DNA from: Apoda limacodes
Lineage: Eukaryota; Arthropoda; Insecta; Lepidoptera; Limacodidae
DNA length: 64,000 bases
Assembly (NCBI GenBank): GCA_946406115.1
Contig: OX291545.1
Location: forward strand, 30,065,153 to 30,129,152
Direction of reading: 5' to 3'
Both the position numbers and the translations under genes were made by a program. Under the pieces are notes generated by a model. It saw only the letters and a list, made by a program, of their open reading frames with translations. It had not been told where the DNA came from and ran no database searches. This document shows, piece by piece, positions 33,761-44,592 of the stretch (its first letter is position 1; every line of letters starts with the position of its first letter).

Positions 33761-34929
33761 TAGTATTTTTTTTTATAAACACATACACATACAGTATACA
33801 GTGGTATATTAGTTTTTTATAAATTAAAATTAAACGACAGTACTTAGAACGCTAATATTAACTAGGAATCAGCACAGTGTAATACTTTATATATTAAAAA
33901 CAAAAGTATTCCGGTAAGATGAATTTTTCGACCAATTTCTCTGCCACATACATGGTCACATAAACACAGACTCACGGACGTCCAAGAATGATTAGTTTTA
34001 ATGTTATTATTTATTATATTAAACAAATTAATTGTTTATAAAATGTACCATATGTGCTAGACAGATTATTTAACTTCATATTAGTGCACTCATATTATCC
34101 TGTAAGTGTTATATTAAAAAAAAACGTCATTTAAGTTTCGAAAGACTGGGTTTTTTGACATGTCGAGAGTAGAGCACTACCTGACCGCTCCGCTTATGAG
34201 GCGTGCAATAACACCAATTTATTCTGTAGTTGGCGTTTTCATACCAATTTATAAATATTAACAGGCACAAAAACATTTCATTTAGTATATTCACCAATCA
34301 TGAGATGTCTCATATTTCAGATATTGTTTATAGAAATAAAAAATACAGACTAAAACAACACAAAATGTGATTAGGTAGAAGGTATTTTCCATTACCATTT
34401 AGATAGTAGTCGAAAAAAAAAAAAATCAGTTGTTGAACGGTGGTCAACCCTCGTTCGTTTATCCTGAATTTCGAGTGAAATGCTACTTTCGTAGCATCAG
34501 TGACGAAAAATAAATTAAAAGCTTTTCTAATAGGAAATTTAGCTTAATTATTTAAAAAACTTCTGTCGTCGTTCCTAATCATTGTTTGAGTCCGACAATA
34601 AGCATTACTTGTCTTGGTCGGCTACATCTAGCAAAATATCCGACTTTAGTTAGTAGTATTTTTAAGTTTCCGTACTCAAAGAATCTCAACATGCCCTATT
34701 ACTAAACCTAAGCTGTCTGTCTGTCTGACCTATAAAGGGGTGTATATCTTAAACCGAAGTAGGTAGAAGCCTGCAATTTTCACAGGATAATATGGTGGTG
34801 AGTACAAGCCAGCTTAACATACCAATCACACCGTAACGTGAACTCGAAACATGTGTACAAAACCACTACAAAATTATTAAACCTTCATTATAGTTACTAG
34901 TACATGTATGTATGTCGCAGCCACCTTCC
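33761..34929. other. unassigned AT-rich sequence
   Basis: No gene or repeat recognised beyond short homopolymer runs. Confidence 0.45.
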
Positions 34930-35085
34930 ATTTATTCGAATGGATCGTAATCTGAGTGGTGCGCGCGCTGATAAGCCGGGCGCCGGGATCTGATAGCGCG
35001 GGTGCGGGCCTCCCGTAGCAGCGAACTTAACGCGTCCCGACTCCTCCGACTCCCGCGACGCCCGCCTTAAGCGTGGACCATCACT
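34930..35085. promoter_or_regulatory. CpG-rich island
   Basis: About 150 bp of strongly CpG-rich sequence (for example GCGCGCGCTGATAAGCCGGG at 34961-34980 and CTCCCGCGACGCCCGCC at about 35050) in an AT-rich setting, immediately upstream of the 39-bp minisatellite. There is no ORF of note. It may be an alternative promoter or enhancer; composition is the only evidence. Confidence 0.3.
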
Positions 35086-35177
35086 GCGATATTTTAATTA
35101 ACTATTTTTACATGATTTTCATTTTAGCACGTCTCTAAAACTAATTAATAATGTATAAGACAACTTTCGCGTTTTAT

Positions 35178-35535
35178 TGATTTTAGTGTAACTACCTATA
35201 ATATCCATACAGAATCATATTTTAGTGTAATTACTGATAATATATACGTAGAATCATATTTTAGTGTAACTACCGATAATATCCACGTAGAATCATATTT
35301 TAGTGTAACTATCGATAATATCCACACAAAATCATATTTTAGTGTAACTATCGATAATATCTACGTAGAATCATATTTTAGTGTAACTACCGATAATATC
35401 CACGTAGAATCATAATTTAGTTTAACTACCGATAATATTCGCTTAGAATCATTTTAGTGTAATAACCGATAAAATCTACGTAGAACTATATGACTACCAA
35501 TAACAAAGACGTAGCATCATATTTTAGTGTATATT
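35178..35535 (+). repeat. 39-bp degenerate minisatellite
   Basis: About nine copies of a 39-bp unit containing TTTTAGTGTAACTACCGATA and ATATCCACGTAGAATCATA, with decay toward the right end. There is no coding. Confidence 0.9.
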
Positions 35536-36309
35536 TTATTAAGCTACGTTTATCATAGCTTTGGTATCACTGTATTGTCAACAAGGTATTTATATGAACA
35601 GTAATAACTGACAAGTTTTTTCTTTGAAACAGAGCAAGGCACTACAAACACCATACTAAACATACGGTATTTGTAATTTATTCACAATTCTTTAAAGATA
35701 TAATTTTATCAAACGCTGCAATTTACGCACTATAGGCGTCTATTAAGGGCGCGCTAGGGGTGAGGGTGGTAAGAGGGGGGCCTTATCACTAAAATACCCC
35801 AGAGTTAGAGATGCGCAACTACGATACGAGATCTAGAGAGTGATACCGGGAACGTTCGTCAGAATATGTCCGTGAACTTTCTCATGTTTTTGCTTTTTTA
35901 ATCGACCTAAAAAAAGAGCAGGTTTTTTATACCTCTGTATAAATACCTAGATATACTTAAATTTATACGTTGTCCGTAGAAATCGGATCTAATTACAGAG
36001 TTCAGTTAGCAAATGTAGTTCCAAAATCTCAAAATAAACTTTTAATTAAATAGTTTACCATACTTTAAGTTTAGTTCAGTTTTTTTTCTCTTACCCTGAA
36101 GTCGAATACTAAAAGCACAAATTGAGTAGATAGAGGCTTATTAGCTTCTGACAGTAAAGAGATCACTAAAAGCAATGTTTAGTTAACTATGCGAGCTCAA
36201 TTTTAATTTTTAAGTAATTTTAGTAGATACTATAGAAAATGATTTTTTAAATGGTACACTACATAAAACTATTTGTTGAAAGAACAGTAATAAATTTTAT
36301 TAATGAATA
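35536..36309. other. unassigned sequence
   Basis: No gene recognised. A G-rich run (GGTAAGAGGGGGGCC) lies at about 35768. Confidence 0.4.
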
Positions 36310-37196
36310 AACAAACTCAAACTTTTTTATTCAAATAGACTTTTAAACAGCACTTTTGAATCGTCAGTTTAATTATTAATTAAAAAAAAATACCACTAGT
36401 TCGGAATGATTTACCACCGAGAATAACAGGCAAGAAACTCAGCAGTTAATCTTTTATATTTTTCAACTTTATATTAAAATACCATATAGCATTACACTAG
36501 GTAATAACATAACATACAATGTTTTTATTAAAAAAATGTTACAAATGCCCCAATACAAATACGTATTAAGTTCTAATTTTCCAAGAATTTTTATCATTAA
36601 TGTATTCATCAACTTTGTAATAGCTTGTAATCAATAAATTATCTTTGACCTATATTTAAAATTTGTTTGAGGGTAAATTAACCACATGTTCTGGAATTTT
36701 ATTTGCATAAGCAGCTGAACTAAGTTTCCCTGAAAGAACTGATATGTTAAGGTTCCACTGCAACCTATTGTCTTATGTAATACCTAGAAACACTGTTGAG
36801 TCCATATAATAGTTTTATTTCTTGACCGTTTAAGGTAAATTTTGTACTTATGTTTCTGATATTTGGCATCATACATTTTAAACACTTAGTCATTTTCGCA
36901 TTTAGAAGTAAGGTATTGGCCGTAAATCACTGAATAACCTGAAATATTACTATTACTACTACTTACGTTGTCAAAATTGGTATTATTTCTGTCAACTTTA
37001 AATAAAAGAGAAGTGTCATCTGCAAATAGTTTAATCGTGCACAGCTTCTCCACAAAGAAAGGCAAGTCATTTATGTAAATTAAAAAATATAAAAAACCTA
37101 TAACAGAACCTTGAGGAACTCCTAAGTTTACTTCTCAGCCATTAGTTTTTACTTTATTGATTCAACCTTCTGCATTCTACTACTTAAACTACAGTT
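36310..37196 (-). pseudogene. LINE reverse transcriptase fragment, minus strand
   Basis: Reading down from 37196 on the minus strand: LSSRMQKVE, a frameshift, INKVKTNG, an in-frame stop, then NLGVPQGSVIGFLYFLIYIN (about 37125-37066). LPFF follows, then the catalytic FADDTSLLFKVD (about 37040-37000). Further down are NAKMTKCLKC, a FLGI-like block and a KLSSAAYA block. The 3' UTR carries GAGTTTCTTGCCTGTTATTC (about 36451-36432) and ends in TTTTATTCAAATAG (plus-strand sense) near 36316-36340. The fragment holds the RT palm and downstream region of a Jockey/CR1-type element, is broken in several places and lacks its 5' half. None of its frames is long enough to stand out as an ORF. Confidence 0.8.
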
Positions 37197-37612
37197 TACA
37201 GTAGTCAGTATCTGAAATATAATGTAGATTAGTCAAAACGAAGCTGAAAATACATGATTAAACATTGGAATCAGTACTTCACGAAAATAGTTGTTTTCAT
37301 TGTCAGTCAACTGATATAATTGTATGAAGAACTTGTTTGAAGCTTAATAGTCATTAAACGGAACATACTTAAATGTCTTAGTTCTATGTCTAAGCTTTAT
37401 GACTCGAAAGGACGACCCCAAGAGCGACAGCCCAAGCCAAGGCTCGCCCTGCGGGGAGCCCTTGACTCCTTCAGAGTCTCGCCCCGAAAGCCCGGGGGAG
37501 CAGCAATGGCTGCATCAGCTTACTGCAGTAGTCAGTCAGAAAAAAAAAGTTCATAAACTATGTAGGTAGGTACTTGTACATTTTGGACTTATGAACGATA
37601 AAATACGGGCTG
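37197..37612. other. unassigned, with a G+C-rich block
   Basis: Positions 37408-37510 form a G+C-rich segment (for example GGCTCGCCCTGCGGGGAGCC) that contrasts with its surroundings. It looks like a fragment of a repeat, but I cannot identify it. Confidence 0.4.
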
Positions 37613-37821
37613 TACACTGAAAAAAAAAGGATAACAAAACTGGTTTAGCTATTCGAAATTAACTTAGTAATAACCAAACTTTTGTTATAATTAAACAACT
37701 GATTTGCTGCACATAACTCAACACTTTATTTACTATTAGCAATTTAGTTAAGCAGTCCCCCAGTTATGTTACGAGTGGATAAAATTTGTGCTATTGTTAG
37801 CTAATCTTTTTTTTCAGTGTA
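37613..37821. mobile_element. TA-flanked MITE (mariner/Tc1-type ends)
   Basis: TA|CACTGAAAAAAAAGGATAAC at the left and the inverted end CTTTTTTTTCAGTG|TA at the right bound 209 bp with no ORF. A TA target site and CACTG-type ends suit mariner/Tc1 mobilisation (inference). Confidence 0.65.
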
Positions 37822-39154
37822 GTTTTACCATTACCATTATCCTTGTTACATACATTTTCTCTCTTTATTTTGTTAGAAGCTATGGGCGAATAATTAATTA
37901 TTAATTAATTACCTTCCAGCATTTAGTTTTAACAAAGTAGGTGGTATTATTTTGGCGACACACGGCACCGACTACCATACGGGCGCTATCGTCTGCGATA
38001 CCGTATCGCTGTCTTGTACGAGTACCCTTATGGTGCTTATGGCGAGCGGTGAAGGCTGCATACCGTCGTCGTTATCGAAACACGTGTCGCTTTTAACCGA
38101 ACACGACGGCTCCAGTTTAGTTCTTATGTCTGTCTATCTAAATTCTTTAGTTTTTACTGTTCTACTTAATGAAACACAAAAATCTATAGTAAAAGAATTT
38201 TTGATGCGCTACAAGCTGAGCGAAGAAATCGAAAAGTAAAAAATCGGGTTTTTTTCATCATGTTTGAAATCTTATTTAGCTGAAATATAAGCATACGATT
38301 ACAAAGCTTTTTTTAAGAAAGAACCTAATATATTTATTCATATTTTGTTTTTGTCTTTCAAGCTTAAGTCTGTCAGTGTGCAGAGCAGCACATAAATTTA
38401 AAAACCACAAAATGATTTTTCAAAGATTATAAACCATTTTTGTGTATTTTTCCGTTGCCTAAGACTTTCCGGAAACACCCTTTGTTCATTTCCAGGTCCC
38501 GGGATCGTAATCAAAATCCAGGAACAGATAAACCCTAGTACCATCACATTTTTGTTTTGTTGATGAACGTCGTCTAAAAAATATTAGCCACATTACAGCA
38601 AGTAGGTATTGTTTGGAGCACACCAAGTTTAAAAAAAAAACACAAAACAAACAAAACAGGTATCTTATTTCAATCAGCAATCTCACTTTCATAAATATAT
38701 ACGGTTATTTTTATCGCATCGAATCTATGAAAGCGAAGCGACAAACGGTTGCAATACTATCATAACGGTAAAGCGAAACGCATCTCTTATCTATCGGTAA
38801 CGTTATCGTACCGGTGTCGGTTGTCCCGATCGACGTAGCGTTCGCTTTGTAGCAAGTGTCCTCAAGTCCTCACCTATCGCATCCGGGATTGTCTCCCCCT
38901 GATATTAACCCTATTTGCTGGCGTTTTGTTTTAGTAACTATTTTCACTTTTTAGTGAACTCTTAATCTCGGATAAGATAACAGTAAAGTTTTGTTCGATG
39001 TAAAGTAATGATGTATCAAGTATTAGATATATCAATTAAGTAGTGAGAAGAGTTATTCTAGATATCGACAAAATGGCCGAAGTTTCTTTTGCCGAAGATA
39101 CTATCCCGTTCTGTTAGCTTTTGACGAACTTGTCCAACTCACAGTCAGCCCGGA
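37822..39154. other. unassigned sequence
   Basis: The frame at 37952-38239 (95 codons, first ATG several codons in) has balanced codon use in its first half but no known motif or splice context. I do not call a gene. CpG-containing sequence at 38750-38840 is also unexplained. Confidence 0.35.
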
Positions 39155-39313
39155 AGCTTATTTGGAACAGTTTCGTGTAAGTCAGACTCTAGAATTCGAG
39201 AGAAAAATGTATGCAAGTACTTTCACGGGTCTCGAGATATGTAACTTGTACTTGCATACATTCTTCTTCCGAATTATAGAGTCTGACGTTTTCGCGACTG
39301 TTCCCAATAAGCT
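39155..39313. mobile_element. 159-bp foldback MITE related to 16859-16985
   Basis: The left AGCTTATTTGGAACAG and right CTGTTCCCAATAAGCT ends are inverted. Pairing continues over about 65 bp per arm, through GTCAGACTCTAGAATTC and ATGTATGCAAGTAC. The centre holds CACGGGTCTCGAG. The ORF that crosses it is incidental. Confidence 0.7.
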
Positions 39314-39361
39314 CCCTGATGCTTTTTATTATCTGTTGATTCATGTTATAGTAGAGTTTAA

Positions 39362-40327
39362 TTTTTTTTTTTTTTTTTTAATACAACTAAGGTGGCAAAC
39401 AAGCACACGTTCCGCCTGATGGTAAGCAGTCACCGTGGCCTATGGACACCTGCAACACCAGAAGTATCATTCACGCGTTGCTGAACCTTCAAAAATCCAA
39501 TAACTTCTTTTTTGAAGAACCCCACTGTACCATTTGTAAAGCAGCAACCTCTGCCCCGACGTCAAGGACTGCCTCGCTCTGTTGAGTACACCTAGTTTTT
39601 TGGACGCCAGTTTCACCTTATCTTGTAAATGATCTCGGAACTGAACATCGCTGGAGATGTCAACACTAAGGATCCCAATGCTCTTGGAGATGGAGAGGGG
39701 AGTTCTGGAATTGTGGGACTACAGTGAATGGGGTTTTCTTAGCGGTAAAAGCGCAGACTTGTGTCTTTGTAGGGTTGAATCGGACCAAGTTTACCCGTCC
39801 CCAGTCAGAGACCTTGGTCTCGATTTGAGACACAAGTTCTCCGCGGTTTTCCTCCACAACTGAACGTGGGATGTTTGCGTGACCCATGTAATATGCGTCT
39901 CCAGTACTGTCATCTGCATAGCAATGTATGTTGTTGATGTCCAACATGACATTGATATGCAGTAGAAACAACGTAGGAGACAGCACGGAGCCTTGCGGGA
40001 CACCAGCATTAATGTTCATGCTATCAGAGCACTATCAACTGCGGTTCGTATGCGTCTGCCGGACAAAAAGCTAGCCACCCATTTGCACAAACCCTCGGGC
40101 ACTCCGTAAGATGGCAACTTCGATAGAAGACCCCGGTGCCAGACCCGTTCAAACGCCTTCGCTATGTCCAGGCTACATGCCAATGCCTCCCCCTGACTCT
40201 CAATGGCTAGTGGCCATCGGTGAGTTTGATACACTAGAAGGTCGCCACTTGAGCGACCGTGGCGAAAGCCATATTGACCAGGTCGTGTTCTATTCAAAAA
40301 CAAAAAAAAACACACATGCTGTATCAA
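39362..40327 (-). pseudogene. LINE RT pseudogene with internal deletion, minus strand
   Basis: From about 40290 down on the minus strand: RTRPGQYGFRHGRSSGDLLV, ACSLDIAKAFERVWHRGLLS (first catalytic Asp), GLCKWVASFLSGRRI, a frameshift near 40017, then INAGVPQGSVLSPTLFLLHI and the catalytic CYADDS box (about 39925). A further frame change leads to VDISSDVQFRDHLQDKVKLA and ARQSLTSGQRLLLYK. The sequence then jumps to FFKKEVIGFLKVQQR and the stop near 39432. Compared with the C-terminus at 32361-32804, roughly 100 residues between these blocks are missing. The 3' UTR GCTTGTTTGCCACC and an 18-nt poly(A) (T run at 39362-39379) end the element. The family matches the 32340 element. Confidence 0.85.
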
Positions 40328-40475
40328 ACCTTTAAGTCTGAGGAGAAATTTTGCCTCTCTGTGTGTGTTCTACCGCTTGTGCAATGGGATGTATTCTGAG
40401 GAATTATTCGAAATTATGCCCACGGCTAACTTCTACCATCGCACTGCTCGCCATACACAGGGAATTCATGGCAGC
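40319..40475 (+). repeat. LINE fragment in opposite orientation
   Basis: The plus strand encodes the block SLRRNFASLCVFYRLCNGMY, then EELFEIMPTANFYHRTARHT, equivalent to about 32450-32600 of the full 3' end. It abuts the 5' edge of the minus-strand LINE and covers part of the region deleted from it. Continuing to about 40535, CACCCAAAGGGTGGGTACGG is a head fragment of a CCGTACCC-type repeat. Confidence 0.75.
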
Positions 40476-40825
40476 ACAGGCCACCGCTTTGGCCACAGCT
40501 TTTGGCACCCAAAGGGTGGGTACGGAACCCTAAGCTGACTTTTTGTGACTAAATTTGTTCGTTTCATGACTGTCACATCTCTAATTCTGAGACTGCTGTG
40601 CCCTTCGTGGTCACGGATATGATTATTAATAAAAGACCCATTAAGATAGTTTTGGTACGTAAGTTATGAAGTGTTCCGTAGTCATAAGCCATAACTACAG
40701 CTATTAGAATTGAGAATAACCATTATTATAACTTGAATTGTTTTTTACAGAATATGTACATATTAAGTTTTAGAGATCTATAATTTATATTTACAAATTT
40801 CATTTTTACTCTTTACGATTAGTAA

Positions 40826-40882
40826 ATTTAGATGCAGGCAGACTTCTACATTATCGATGTAGAAGTCTGCCTGCATCTAAAT
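40826..40882. repeat. perfect 26-bp-arm hairpin
   Basis: The arm at 40826-40851 (starting ATTTAGATGCAGGCAGAC) is exactly reverse-complementary to 40857-40882, with a 5-nt loop TATCG. No outer extension pairs. It could be the core of a foldback element or a hairpin RNA source. Confidence 0.95.
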
Positions 40883-42869
40883 ATGAAATAATTGAATGAT
40901 CATCAAAGCCGGTCTGGCATACAAAAAGTTATGTTGTTTAATATTTGTGTCTTTGTGGTAATAAGTAGTGTAGGACGTTGGGTAGAGGTGAAATGTAGGG
41001 AATGGGAGATTTTTATAATTTACTACGTCGCGTCAAAGAATAGAAAGGGTCACGGTTACGTCACGGCTGTAGCGTGGACGTGCGAGGCCTCACAATAATA
41101 TTAAAAGTAATAAAAATGTAGCCACGCTTAGTGAAACTAAGGTACCCTGTGCCTAGTAACCCCAAAAAATAGCATAATAATTTTGACGATTCAAAAATGT
41201 TCGTAAAAAACCCAATTTAAATACATTCTTTTTTACTTTGAGCGTAGGCAAGCACTGGGAAAGGATTTCGCAAAATTCATCTCCTAAGGGGTAAGATGGG
41301 GATGGGTAAGGGGTTCCAACCCCAAAGTTGATATGAAAATCCGTCATTTTTAAGCTAAATGCAAAAAAAATGGTATGTAGCCTTTAAGGTGTAAATTTAG
41401 ATTGACGTTTTAATTAATATACTCACGACTTGTACATCGCAGTGAAGTTTCTGTCGATGGCTTGACTAGTTTCTACTGAAACTTCACCGGGACATAGACT
41501 TTATAATATTATGCTAGTAACCAGGATTTAAAAATCGTACGTATTCCAATTACAGTGGAACAACCTTTTCTGACCTTCTAGACTTTGGTCTAGCTAGTGT
41601 CGTTGTTAAGTTTACACCATTCAGATATGGCGACTGTAGTTTTGATTTTTGACCCCCGGTTCAAAAAGTTTGTGGCATTATAAAATGTTTACAAATCGCG
41701 TTCCATCAAAAACAATCAGATTGACGTGTTCTATGGTATTTTGAAAATCATCCCGAAGGGGCAAAATAGAGGGATCTTTGTAAGTTAATCATGAAATATA
41801 AGCTTTCCATCATGCAAACAAAGTCGGGTGAATAAGTTAATATCTTTATTAAAGTACCATATAAAAAACAAGTTAATTATCCAAAAATAATCTTACTTAT
41901 GGTATAAATACAAACTTATATTAAACAATAATGGTAACACAACACACGAGCACATTTTTATAATAATCTCTTTCACTCTGTAAAACAAAACACTCTAATT
42001 TATATCAACTCCTAACTGATAATTTTAAACTTAAAACAACCTTTTTTTTTAACTTAAGTGAATGTATATTCATTTACAATCATTTTGTATTATTGTAAAT
42101 AAATTTTCTTAAAGCATATTGAAGCTTTTACTACAACTTACCTAAAATCTTTTTAAATCTTTGTAGTCAAGTTAGACAGTTTCAACCTTGATTCTGTAAT
42201 TAGTTTTGTAAACATTGAGTAGCCTTTTTTATTCTGAATATAGAAACAAAATCAACGCAAACGAAGTAGTGGGTAAAAGTAATTTATAAAAGTAAGTGTA
42301 CCTATATTAAACTACCAAGCTGCAAAACATAGCGCTATAAATAGCGCCGAACGACTTTAAGCAAGATATTAAATTAAATCGCTGTTGCATCGTTATCGCT
42401 ATCGTATCGTCCACGGAAGTGACCATCGCTCGTCCTCCGCTTATCCGCTCATCGTTTCTGCACGCCTAAAAACATTACTAGCTACCAACTATGCTTTTTC
42501 ACCAGCCAATTAAAAAGGTCTTTGGTCTTGTTTCGACATGAGTCTGACCTAGATTACTGCGTTATATTTACAATCGTAGACAAAAACTAACAAGTAAGCG
42601 AGCTAGTTTAGGGATTCGTTGTAAATATGTATTGCACCAACTAAAAACTTTAACTTTGACACCAAAATAGGATACTGAACGTTAAAAATATTTTTCAATA
42701 AAGAAAAAAAAAATCTTATCTCTACGTTTTATGCGTAAGATTTTTTTCTATAAAGTGGGTCAAAAAAGTCATACATTATTCTAACATAAATAATTACAAG
42801 GAAGCGTTATATTGAACCAACAAGGCGTCATAAATTTAGAAATGAAGAAACAATTGCACGATATATTTC
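40883..42869. other. unassigned sequence with a MITE copy
   Basis: No gene recognised. A 10-bp inverted pair, GTGAAGTTTC / GAAACTTCAC, lies at about 41442-41488. The MITE copy at 41553-41680 is listed separately. Confidence 0.4.
41553..41680. mobile_element. GTGCAACA-type MITE, copy C
   Basis: TA|CAGTGGAACAACCTTTTCTG at the left and CGGTTCAAAAAGTTTGTGGC at the right. The interior TTTACACCATTCAGATATGG and CGACTGTAGTTTTGATTTTT is shared with copies A, B, D and E. Confidence 0.6.
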
Positions 42870-43055
42870 TGGGCGCGAAATGTAGGCGTATTCACGATCG
42901 GTCGACCGACAAGTCGACAACAGAATCGCAGTACAATCTATAACAAAAGCGTTAACAAGCGAGCGCGGACGCGCGTCCTCGTCGCAGTGTCGCGATCGAA
43001 TCGCGCGCCAATTTGTACGCATGTCTGTCCGCGATTTATTGGACACGCGAGAAGT
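42870..43055. promoter_or_regulatory. CpG-rich island
   Basis: CpG-dense sequence (GCGAGCGCGGACGCGCGTCC at 42959-42978; GTCGCGATCGAATCGCGCGC at about 42989). Overlapping ORFs look compositional. It may be a promoter or enhancer; no TSS motif stands out. Confidence 0.3.
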
Positions 43056-44454
43056 GCGCTTATAGCTAGCTAGATCCTGATAGAAAACGTTGCAGTTGGT
43101 GGGCTTGCCGCTATTGCTTGTCGAAAACGAACCCGATTTAGAAGCCCGAGTATTGACTATTTAGTCCTCAAAACTACGTTGAATAGTATAAAAACGTGCT
43201 TGAATTTAATAGATCAGTTATCATACAAAGATTTATTTATTATTGGATTTTATTAATTTAATATTACCTTATGATTTTATCTAACAGACTCACCGATAGC
43301 TAGACTATTAATTGAACTACTAGCTAGTAGTTGTAAGAATAAATTAAAACATCAGGAATAAAATATTTATGTTATAAAATATCGGTCATAAAAATTTGTG
43401 GAGCAAACAAATTTGTAGAGCACATTTTAAACTCAATAAAAATATCCGTTGTGACACATCAAGTGTCTGTTACCTTATTTAATAAATTAACTAATTTATT
43501 CTCACACATATAACAAAATACAATTTGCCTCATTCAAAACCGGAATAATTTATTGCCCTAACACATAGGACGTAAACATTGAAATATATCTAATAAAAAC
43601 TATTCCTTTAGCATTTCTCTAAGTTCTCACAATTCCGGCCAATTAAATCGGCCAGCTTTACAAGCGCAGCACTCACGCCTCCAACAAAAGAGTGAAATAT
43701 AAACGTTAACACAAGGCGCGATCTATCGGCGCTCGGGTGAACTATCGATGCTGGCAATCGGGAACGCGCAATATCATTATTGCCTTCACCTCGTCCCAAC
43801 AGCGTATGAGATAAAGGTTTAAAATGTAAATGAGACGTGCGAAAAAGTATAAGATTATCTCACTATTAAGTATAAATTAAGGGAGGCGGAATGAGGTATG
43901 CGGCACAATTATATTGTCACGAAATGGCGATCGTGGTCGCACCTGCGCGCGCAATCGCCACGCCGATCTGCGCGCGCGCACGCTAGCTCACGGCTCACTT
44001 TTTACTGGCAATTCTCTGTCGCTATTTCATTATTGTTTGCAGTTAAAACGTCATTCATTACCAATAAAGTTCGTAAGGAAATTTCAACAGATACTTTTTT
44101 CTACAGTTTGCAAGTATGGATTTTAATTTTATTTAAATTTATGGTATTTCAATAACCACGGTGATCAGATTAGTTGAGGATGTGCCACTATTGTCACAAA
44201 CGAAGACAGCATAAGTTGTCAAAAATTAGTTGTCTTAGAAATTATTAACTACGTTTAGAAAGATGTACTATTATAGAAAGTATACCTAAGCGAATTTCTT
44301 TTATGTACATTAGTTGTTAAGCTTTTTTCACAGATGTCTCATTCTGTGATACATTATATTTTATCAGTTAATTTCTATAATCCCATTGTTTCTCCTTTAT
44401 GTTTTGTAAATAAATCAATGGTGTCTAATGCACCTTATAGGAATATCATGCAGG
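43056..44454. other. unassigned; second CpG-rich patch at about 43895-43995
   Basis: GGCGATCGTGGTCGCACCTG and CTGCGCGCGCGCACGCTAGC mark a CpG-rich patch. ORFs at 43898-44155 and 43914-44126 in two frames of the same strand start in it and lack similarity. No gene is called. Confidence 0.35.
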
Positions 44455-44592
44455 TATAGTACAACAAACGTTTCAGACCTTCTGACATTGGGTGTTTGGT
44501 CGCTAGTGTCGATGTATGTTCACACCATTTCAATATAGCTTCTGTAGTTATAATTTTTTTGACCAACTGGTTAGAAAAATTGTTGCACTATA
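44455..44592. mobile_element. GTGCAACA-type MITE, copy D
   Basis: TATAGTACAACAAACGTTTC at the left is inverted at the right as AAAAATTGTTGCACTATA. The interior GTTCACACCATTTCAATATA and CTTCTGTAGTTATAATTTTT is diverged. It is the clearest TA-flanked copy with both ends. Confidence 0.7.

Noticed and set aside
37952..38239. 95-codon ORF as a host gene
   Set aside because: No ATG at the frame start, no known motif, no clear splice signals or promoter context.
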